NCBI GenBank assembly: GCA_009760855.2 | Contig: WPIO01000019.1 | Span: 1,417,001-1,481,000, forward strand | Length of the DNA stretch: 64,000 nt | Reading direction: 5' to 3' | Source of the DNA: Cristatella mucedo | Lineage: Eukaryota; Bryozoa; Phylactolaemata; Cristatellidae | Shown: one piece after another, positions 58,101-64,000 of the stretch | Numbering within the stretch: position 1 is the stretch's first letter | Layout of the letters: every line of letters starts with the position of its first letter | The notes under the pieces: generated by a model | What the model was told of the DNA's origin: nothing | The model's database searches: none | The model's input: the letters and a program-made list of their open reading frames with translations, nothing else | Program-made: the position numbers and the translations under genes

Positions 58101-60143
58101 GACCTGCACTGGCTACCAGTCAAGCAACGGATTGACTTCAAGGTTTTGTCGCTCACTTTTAGGTCCCTTCATTCTATGGCTCCAGTCTATCTTTCAGATA
58201 TACTACCCCATCAGGCCAAGCATCGTACCACCCGCTTTTCTCTAGAAATACCTCGTACAAACCTTAAATCCTTTGGAGACCGTGCATTTAGCTCGTATGC
58301 TCCCAAAGCCTGGAACTCCCTCCCGACCTGCGTCAGAACATCCCCCGACCTGACCACATTTAAAAGGAACCTAAAAACACACCTATTTAGGACAGCATTT
58401 AGGGTCCCTGTGACTCGTCCTTTATGTGCTTATGCGTGCTGGCACTGTGCATGCTGCCACTAACCACATTTGCATGCTGACCCTGTGCATGTCACCCCTA
58501 ACCATGTTATTCATGTTGTTTGTTTATCAAGCATGATATCACTCACCATTCAATTGCATTTCCCTTTACAGCAAATGTAAAGTGCCTATAAAGAGATTAA
58601 GTTCTCTGAGGGTGCTTTATCAAGTGCATTATTATTATTATTAAATACAATTCATTTATATTTATATATAGCGCCCCAAGAGAACTTAATCTCCATTCAG
58701 GCGCTTCACATATGCATCGGGGCTCGAGCCCACGACCTCAGTCAGATCTTGGTCGGGGCGAGCACCTTAACCGCTAGACCAAACCAGCTCGTTATTACTA
58801 CTACAGGTTTAGCAGTAGCAGCAGCACCAGCACTGAGTTGCAGCAGTAGTAGCAGGTAGGAGTAACTTCATCAGCAGCAAAGAGCAGCAGCAGCAGCAGC
58901 AGCAGGAGTGCTGTAGAATTGTGGCATGATGCTGAAGTAGTGTAATTTCTTTTTTACTACTACAAGATTACAGACCTCATACACGAGTCCATCTCCAGAA
59001 ACAATCACAACGCCGTACCAATCTTCGAGGTTTAGTTCTTTCATAATTTCAGTCCCATGACCGGCATGCCCTGAAAGGCAAGGGTACAATCTCGACTTGG
59101 GTGACTACAGGTCGAAGGGCTACGAAATGCTAAGGCAAGGCCAACCAACGACGGTGACAAGCTAACGGTAGCTGCATGCACCGACCGGTGGGCGCACTGC
59201 CCAGACGTGCCAGCCTCCTCGGAGTTGCAGCAGCAGCAGTAGCAGCAGCAGCTGCACGTTACTCACCCGTGACCCTCACGTCGTAAGCTAGCGCTGCCTC
59301 ATCGAACATGGGCTTGACCAGGTGTTCGAAATCTTTGCCAGCACGCCCTGAGCCTGACCTGGGATTGATGAGGACGAGCAATTTTTTGCTAAACCGTTCG
59401 CTGTCGCGGCTGCCTGCAACAAAGTCCGAGGCTGCTTTGCTGCTGCCCGCCGGCTCAGGACGAGGCTGAATCGGCGGTCGCTCGAACAACAAGACAGAAT
59501 GTCGAGCCGCCGCAGCCGCCGGAAGCGAGCGTCTCGAACGCATCGGAAGCGTATCGAAGTGTGTCGTCGCGCCAGGCCTCTTTATCTGCGTGCGTGCGTG
59601 CGTGCGTGCGTTCGCGTACGCACCGCTGGTCAACGAGCAGGCGCCTCGTTTAAGAGTGGCTTGGACGAACGCGTAGAGCTTCTCCGCGTCGCGGTCGCCG
59701 GAGCCACTGCGCTCGAACGCGAACGTGGTGATCTGTCGCTCGCGACTCCTGCCGACTGTCCCTTTCTTCGGCGGGCAGTGGTAGACAGTGACCGCCGCTC
59801 GGGCACGCCCGGCCGCGGCGTCGGCGCGCTCGCAGGCTGCACCGCCGGACGACGGACCTGAGCCGGCTGGCCGCGCGGCCGCACTGCCGTCGCCGCCCGC
59901 CGCCGCTGAAGCTGCACCTCCTGCGAGGCTGGCAGTTTCGCTGCTGCTGCTGCTGCTGCTGCTGAGTTCGGTTTGCTTCAGGCGGGCGCCGATCACATCT
60001 TCGAGAGATATCGTCTTTCGAGCCTTGACATTATCGCCGGGATAATAGATCGCCTGAAAGTCGTCCAACTTTAAGAGGCATTGCTCGCCGAGTTTCGGGT
60101 GGACCCAGACGCGAAACTCCATCTCGGCAACGCCGGCACTCAA
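48136..60143 (-). CDS. SPHK: Sphingosine kinase, 5 exons
   Basis: Phosphorylates sphingosine to sphingosine-1-phosphate with ATP, at the cytosolic face of membranes. Exons (minus strand): 60143-59267, 59070-58976, 54065-53950, 53771-53527, 49190-48136. All junctions are GT-AG and in phase, giving about 795 residues. Catalytic blocks in order: LLVLINPRSGSGRAG (about residue 254), VVIVSGDGLVYEV (about 313), FPIGVLPGGSGNALS (about 343), VYSFLSVTWGMIADVDVESE (exon 4), LRKYRGKVYYLP (exon 4/5 border), then PVPANWKVVDTEFLTVAACY, SHLGPDLVVSPHM and the C-terminal VDGEQVRFGRIQG. SGNA, not the ceramide-kinase type motif, and the DGE motif near residue 755 mark it as sphingosine kinase. A (AQPSAEA)n tract of about 23 units interrupts the catalytic region. 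The long third intron holds a LINE and the fourth a SPIN-like MITE. Confidence 0.92.
48609..49092 (-). repeat. 21-bp coding minisatellite, about 23 units
   Basis: Unit on the plus strand is CTGCCTCGGCYGATGGCTGG plus one base. Most differences between units are a C/T at one position and G/A at another, nearly all silent or Pro/Ser. The opposite strand is also open (48621-49187), a by-product. Confidence 0.97.
49580..50195 (+). mobile_element. LINE family 1, very decayed copy
   Basis: Aligns in order with the C-terminal coding region (GATAAAACCCACTTACTAGT; CTGTGCAAGAAGGTGCTTAC; ACATTTAAAAAGAATCC) but has many indels. Its 3' end is interrupted by the SPIN-like MITE at 50196. Confidence 0.7.
50196..50375 (+). 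mobile_element. SPIN-like hAT MITE, copy 3
   Basis: 180 bp with CAGCGGTTCTCAACC and GGTTGAGAACCACTG as terminal inverted repeats. Flanks atctgaat (50188-50195) and gtctgaat (50376-50383) match at 7 of 8 bases, the expected 8-bp target duplication. Inserted in old LINE sequence within SPHK intron 4. Confidence 0.92.
50410..50570 (+). mobile_element. SINE B copy 4
   Basis: CTCTTCACGACCGAGGTCGT, B box GGTTCGAATCC, body CAATCCTTTATTGCCA, end CAAATGAGGCTGCTAAATCA. Confidence 0.7.
50640..51840. other. SPHK intron 4, no further feature recognised
   Basis: Short frames on both strands without domains. Confidence 0.3.
51900..52185. repeat. (CA)n-rich region
   Basis: Several CA runs separated by GCATGC- and GCGC-containing spacers; Z-DNA-prone. 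All open frames here are repeat artefacts. Confidence 0.9.
52819..53062. repeat. 122-bp tandem duplication x 2
   Basis: Copies 52819-52940 and 52941-53062 look identical, from TTCTTTGAGCACGG (second copy junction TTTCTTTGAGC) to GTAAGGCACT. Located in SPHK intron 4. Confidence 0.9.
53527..53771 (-). CDS. SPHK: SPHK exon 4
   Basis: Encodes EPVLESRGFGRRGPAMLHAA, LPMDLVAVDTLDGRVYSFLS, VTWGMIADVDVESEAYRILG and FTIGAIARIL. The donor is CTAC|GTACGT. It joins GG of exon 5 as an Arg codon, giving RLRKYRGK as in other sphingosine kinases. Confidence 0.9.
53950..54065 (-). CDS. SPHK: SPHK exon 3: PGGSGNA nucleotide-binding motif
   Basis: Encodes VYQGLMARPDWESAVRFPIG then VLPGGSGNALSCAVNFAA. It was too short for a standalone frame and was found by looking for the expected block between exons 2 and 4. 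Acceptor CTGCAG, donor GTGAGT, exit phase 2. Confidence 0.9.
54770..54970. repeat. CAG-rich tract
   Basis: Scattered CAG/CTG triplets in SPHK intron 2. Frames rich in Gln, Ala or Leu on both strands are artefacts. Confidence 0.8.
55049..55099 (-). mobile_element. LINE family 1 tail fragment
   Basis: CATCTCTTTCTAGGCACTTT ... GCTGCAAAGG is the complement of the family-1 3' UTR end. About 50 bp only. Confidence 0.5.
55317..55431. repeat. Compound (ACT)n(CAGTAC)n(ACT)n microsatellite
   Basis: ACT triplets, about ten CAGTAC hexamers, then ACT triplets again, directly in front of the LINE copy at 55.43 kb. Confidence 0.95.
55430..58641 (+). mobile_element. LINE family 1, most complete copy (CR1/L2-like), antisense in SPHK intron 2
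   Basis: APE endonuclease motifs: LNACLWNPCS, LALTETWLKS, VTVVYRPPG, VMGDFNVHFD, CLSDHMQISF. Reverse transcriptase: LLVLLDLSAAFDTIDHKVLL, YGVPQGSVLGPVLF, and the catalytic FHFYADDTQLYF near 57.58 kb. The C-terminal blocks match the 18- and 28-kb copies. The 3' UTR, hairpin and (ATT)n tail end at about 58641. Inactivating lesions: TAG at 56408-56410, a frameshift at the C homopolymer near 56445-56457, further stops to 57050, and a deletion at 57686-57700 that removes the link after DDIRTW. Length about 3.2 kb; no ORF1 seen, so probably 5'-truncated. Family placement is by motif, not by alignment. Confidence 0.9.
58645..58795 (-). mobile_element. SINE A copy, best preserved
   Basis: On the minus strand: A-box TGGTTTGGTCTAGCGGTTAA, B-box GTCGTGGGCTCGAGCCC, then GAAGCGCCTGAATGGAGATT and TTCTCTTGGGGCGCTATATA with an AT-rich end. 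It abuts the LINE tail end to end. Confidence 0.85.
58879..58905. repeat. CAG trinucleotide tract
   Basis: About eight CAG units in SPHK intron 2, with a second CAG-rich stretch at 59226-59252 in intron 1. Confidence 0.85.
58976..59070 (-). CDS. SPHK: SPHK exon 2: SGDG catalytic motif
   Basis: Encodes GHAGHGTEIMKELNLEDWYG then VVIVSGDGLVYE. The SGDG motif is the catalytic and phosphate-binding signature of the diacylglycerol-kinase-like fold. Acceptor CTTTCAG, donor GTCTGT. Confidence 0.92.
59267..60143 (-). CDS. SPHK: SPHK exon 1: N-terminal region and first catalytic block
   Basis: Starts MSAGVAEMEFRVWVHPKLGE; a start at Met8 is also possible. A run of eight Ser (from TGC repeats) and an Ala/Gly/Ser-rich stretch follow, then VYHCPPKKGTVG and ITTFAFER, a PH-like N-terminal part. 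The stretch around 59560-59620 comes from a (TGCG)n microsatellite and reads as YANARTHARTQ. With GT at its border and AGs downstream it may really be a short intron retained in this open frame. The exon ends in LLVLINPRSGSG ... YDVRVTG at the donor GTGAGT. Confidence 0.75.
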
Positions 60144-61060
60144 CAGGTGACCGGCGGAACCGACGGGGAGGGGGACTACGCGACCTTGAACTAGGTCAGC
60201 GCGTCCTGCGGTGCGAAGGGCGAGCAGGCGCTAATCGGTGTGCGTCCTGCAGCGGCACCGCTCCGAGCCCCGGCACCCGAGGTTAATGGGCATTCCGACG
60301 ACTGTCCGGACAACCGCATATTTTAGCGGCGCGTCACGCCCCGAGACTCAGTGCGCCCCGCGAGCGAGCGAGTTCCGAGCTCACGCGAAGCCGCCACACC
60401 GCGGCGTCGGTTGCGCGCCGCCGGCGGAGCGAGCGGCCTCCGACGAGCTTAGTCACACTCGCTCGCGATTGCGCGCCACGGAGAGCGCCGTTGCACCGCC
60501 CTGCGCTCGTCAGCTCGTGCGTCAAGGACGGAGCGGAAGGAAACTGCCGCGAATCGGCTTCGGCTGCCGACGCCTCGATGGGAGACGCGTGGGACGGGGG
60601 CATCGATCTGCCTCTGCGGAAAAACTGCAGTGACTCAAACACTTCGGAGACGCGCCGATCAGGAACTTGAGACGGATTTGAGTCCTCGGACTCTCGGAAT
60701 CGGCACTCGGTGAAATTCGGCCGCTCGATGTAAATGGCTTTGTCCCGGGCGTCGGGTGTCTAAGAGATGGAGCAGAGAAATGGTGCTTCGCAGAACGCAC
60801 TTGCTTGAACGGCGGTCGCGCTCGCGTCGGTGCATTTTCGCCGCTAGATTGCCGCTCGCACTCCGGCGATAGGGCCATCGCTGGCTCGCCGAAGCGCGTT
60901 CGCCACCGTGCAAACTGCTTGCATTCTGTTCAATCAGGCCCGGACGAGTGCAATTCTATGAAGCTACCGCGCTCCGCCTGTGGGGCGGGCGCATCGCGCC
61001 CGCCCTCCTCATTGGTCAGCCTGCCAGTATAAGCTCTGAATCCAACGGTCAAGAGGCTAT
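60144..61060. promoter_or_regulatory. GC-rich 5' flank of SPHK (CpG-island-like), possible promoter
   Basis: CpG-dense sequence from 60144 to about 60640. Further out, GGGGCGGGCG (about 60981-60990), an inverted CCAAT (CATTGGTC near 61010-61017) and TATAAG (about 61028-61033) form a promoter-like cluster in plus orientation. No plus-strand gene is recognisable downstream, so its use is unknown. Confidence 0.35.
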
Positions 61061-64000
61061 ATTGCCATGAGCTGATGGCAGCCTGGCCGTAGATATTATA
61101 TTCAAGAATACTTGTGACGCTGCGATAAGTTGTCGATATTGCATTGCCGAAGCTGCTGGGATTCTGTAGCGTACCACCGCGATTAGGATTCGCCGTGTAG
61201 TGGAAATCTCGAGGTTCGGAAGCTGCCGAGTTTAATGAATTAATGAATGCTGCCTTGCGTCCATGCCCGGTTGTGCGCTTGCCACTCTTTGCTACGTTTT
61301 GTGTACTACGATTGTGAGTTTGTCAATTTCTGCGAAGCTGCTGAAAGCAATGGAGCAGAATATGGCCTTGCTCGCCAGGCAGGCACTGGAGGAGACAGTC
61401 GGTTACCGAATACTGCGTCAGTAAACGTGCTGGGTGGGTGTCGCGGAATTAATGCTAACCCGTGGTTAAAAACTTCAAGCTGTGATGACGCTAAGGTATT
61501 GCAGTGTACCAATCTGCAGCGAAGTAGCCAGTATGGAACACAGACACAAACAATCGCTTGCCGCCTAGACATATAGGCATGTCGCATGCACTTTTTCGGG
61601 GGCGGGGAAGAGGCCACAGTGTCGGATGAGGCGAAGGGTGGCAGCTAACCTAGCTGCAGAAAAAACAGCCCACTCGCCGGCACCTTTAGCGTATTTGAGT
61701 GTTGCTCAAAGAAGTGGTAACTTTATCTTATCAGTTACGGCAATGCTGCTACTGATCATGGCGAGGTTCGCTAGGTGCACTCATCCCAAGTTCGAGCAGA
61801 TTGTCAGCTTAGTTCAGTGTTGCCGAGATTTTCAGGAGCTACACTTAGTAGAGGCACGGTGGCAGTGCCAACGTGGGGCTAGCGCACTGCTAGCACACTG
61901 ACCAGTGTTCTCTCAGCAGGAGCATTCACGGAAGTCCTTGGGAGCACCAAAAGTGTGCAGCATCGCATGTCTGTCGGCGGCCATCCCTTAACTTGTTGCA
62001 CCAGAGCAGAGTGAGGCAAGACATTGGGTCCAGCTTCTGGCATCTGGTGAGTCCCTCGTTCGTTCGTGAGCCACGGATTTCGGTCAATTTTAGTGAGTTG
62101 CTTCTGATTTATTACGAGAAACCGTATCACATAGCAGGACAAGAAGATTCTGGTTGTTCTATCTGTACGGTCGCTGAAGACGCCACATTAAATTTCTCTG
62201 TTGCATTCTGTGGCCACAAAAACGAGCCAATGGGCTGCTCCAATTACCCGAGAGCTTTGTCGAGCCTGTCCTGACGGCCACTGCAGCTCGTGGAAAATGA
62301 CCGACTTCATTGGCAGCATGAATCACCTCCTCCCCTGCGTCTGCGTCTGTGAGCGTACTGATTGATACGCGCCTGAGCAGCATTCGTACGGTTTCGCCTA
62401 TGCTTGAAGGTGCCATCCGACCTGGCGATAGTTCCTTTGACGAGCTACACACTCTACCTCCTACCTAGCTCACATTTGCTCACGGCTACGCTTTTGGGGG
62501 GAGAGAGTTGGGATGAACTGCAGCGGAGTACGTGGCGCCAGCGCCTAGGCGTTTGTGGGCTGGACTTACGAGAGACGCAGCTGGGCAGGACTGGTACTGA
62601 AGCCCGCAAAGGACTTCTCTGGAGGTGGAGCGGTGACCGACTACTCCAGGTCATCCGCCGATCTAGCTACCAACCTAAGTGGTGTTACCACCGCTAGGTC
62701 TCTAGCTGGCTCTTCTGGCTAGTCACCCTCCCGCTGGGACCGGTTTTTGACAGAAGCAGCCCTGCCTGGGTTGTCCTGATGGGCCACATGTGTTTTCGTT
62801 CATATGGTCTGGCTGGGCTCAGTGTAGGGCATTTGGTATTCAGACCTCTTACGGCTAAGTACCACAGTGGCCAGCTGAAGGCTAGTTGATCCGGTATTCA
62901 ATTCAACCAATTTTGTTTCGACGAAAAACCTGCTTTTGGTGAGACAGATGAAGATCGGTAGAGCGATCATAAATGCTCCGGTAATGCTCCAGTTCGGAAA
63001 CCGATGACAGAAGAATGAGGATGAACGCAAACTGCTGCTCATTTACCCCTAACGAACAGCTACCATTGCGACTGTGCTTATAGCTTTTGGCGGTTAGTAC
63101 TCAGCAATTTGCTAGTCAGTGGAGCTTAGAATGGCAATTTCCTTAAACTATGGGTTTGGGTTTCAATCGCAGCATTAGCGTTTCATCACGGTATATGCGT
63201 GGCAAAAGATCTGTGTGCAAGCTGAAATATCAGATTTTGAAGGTTTTATGCTCTTATCAAACTGGCTAGACGATAGACGCTCTGCAACATATTTGCTGGT
63301 AAGTTCAAAATGCAGAGTTTTGATGAGCATCCTGTTAAACAAGGTGTTTTAATAAAATCCACGGGAGAGGCATGTACAGGTAGGTATATGAGTCGATGAG
63401 TTGGCCACTAGGCTACATTAGCTAGCAACGCAATCTGAGTTTAATATCCTGTGAGGGCTTGATATAGAAAAAACTAGTTCAAAGGTTCGATAGAATATTC
63501 TAATGGGGAATTCGAGCTCGTAGGTATTGACAGAGTATTGCCAGAGATGTACTCGGCATCATATAACGAACGTTTACAGCGAAATCTCTGAGCTGATTCA
63601 ATGCACGCAATGGGTGAAATGCTGATTAGGAGCACCAATGATACAGTAAATTTAGCCGGGGGGGACAAATATAATGTCAAGATTTAAGTCATTGTCACCA
63701 TTTTTGCTTTCTTTGCTAAAAAAATATTGGAAAAGTGCTGTTGAAGCGAAAGCGATTCTATAGGATAGGCTACTTATCTAGAATGTATCAAAATAACCCC
63801 TCAAGTTCTACTTTGCATTAGTTATGAACTCAATTAAGGGTTCCTATCCGGAAAGTCATGCTGCACCCGAAGAATCAACTAAACCAAAGAATCCGAGTCT
63901 CACAAGAACTTTCACAAAATTAGAGGTAGCATGACTACTTCAGCGATCAAATAATCACTGAACCCTTTTAAGCCAAAACCTGTAACGTTCATCGAAATCT
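61061..64000. other. No gene, RNA or repeat recognised
   Basis: Open frames up to about 109 codons exist on both strands, but none has a domain, repeated structure or splice pattern. The last kilobase is AT-richer. Confidence 0.35.

Noticed and set aside
48136-60143. Ceramide kinase as an alternative identity for the lipid kinase
   Set aside because: The PGGSGNA block, the RLRKYRGK / PVPANW / VDGEQ series and the close order of blocks fit sphingosine kinase; the ceramide-kinase-type motif in place of SGNA is absent.
60238-60642. Overlapping 131- and 102-codon frames on opposite strands upstream of SPHK
   Set aside because: GC-rich DNA has few stop codons; neither frame has a recognisable domain, and the region is better explained as promoter or 5' UTR.

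Overview
The window is animal nuclear DNA, not prokaryotic. Genes are split by GT-AG introns, histone genes end in metazoan histone 3' stem-loops, and much of the sequence is LINE, tRNA-derived SINE, hAT-type DNA transposon and microsatellite. The H2B N-terminus ([17 protein letters not shown]) looks most like mollusc/annelid-type H2B from memory, so a spiralian invertebrate is my best guess. That is an inference.

Layout. (1) 1-2.5 kb: the last exon of a TRIM2/3-like NHL-repeat protein, with LINE 3' ends on both sides. (2) 2.5-9.4 kb: a 151-bp tandem duplication, long GA/CT microsatellites and a decayed LINE (4.8-6.8 kb). (3) 9.5-30.7 kb, + strand: a prosaposin-like gene that I could assemble from about 18 exons. 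It has a signal peptide, an N-terminal saposin-A domain and five saposin-B domains, and its introns hold two LINE copies, a SPIN-like hAT MITE and SINEs. (4) 31-33 kb: a near-perfect 30-bp hairpin, (TA)n, and a second SPIN-like MITE with an exact 8-bp target-site duplication. (5) 33.2-46 kb: histone genes. A lone H2B on the minus strand is followed by two divergent H4/H3 pairs, arranged as an almost identical 1.73-kb inverted repeat around a 3.2-kb spacer that holds a hAT transposase remnant and a LINE with a nested SINE. (6) 48.1-60.1 kb, - strand: a sphingosine kinase gene in five exons. Its last exon carries about 23 copies of a 21-bp coding minisatellite, and its introns hold the most complete LINE of the window (antisense), a third SPIN-like MITE and a recent 122-bp tandem duplication. 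(7) 60.1-64 kb: GC-rich upstream DNA of the kinase gene, then sequence in which I recognise nothing.

Functional links. The two large genes both act on sphingolipids: saposins present sphingolipids to lysosomal hydrolases, which release ceramide and then sphingosine, the substrate of sphingosine kinase. Their closeness may be chance. The H3/H4 pairs share bidirectional promoters. The repeats form partner systems: one LINE family and one SINE family share the same 3' hairpin, and the short hAT MITEs resemble the horizontally transferred SPIN family. No wholly new system is claimed. The best leads are the SPIN-like elements, the SINE/LINE shared tail, the histone inverted repeat, the kinase minisatellite and the 31.8-kb hairpin.
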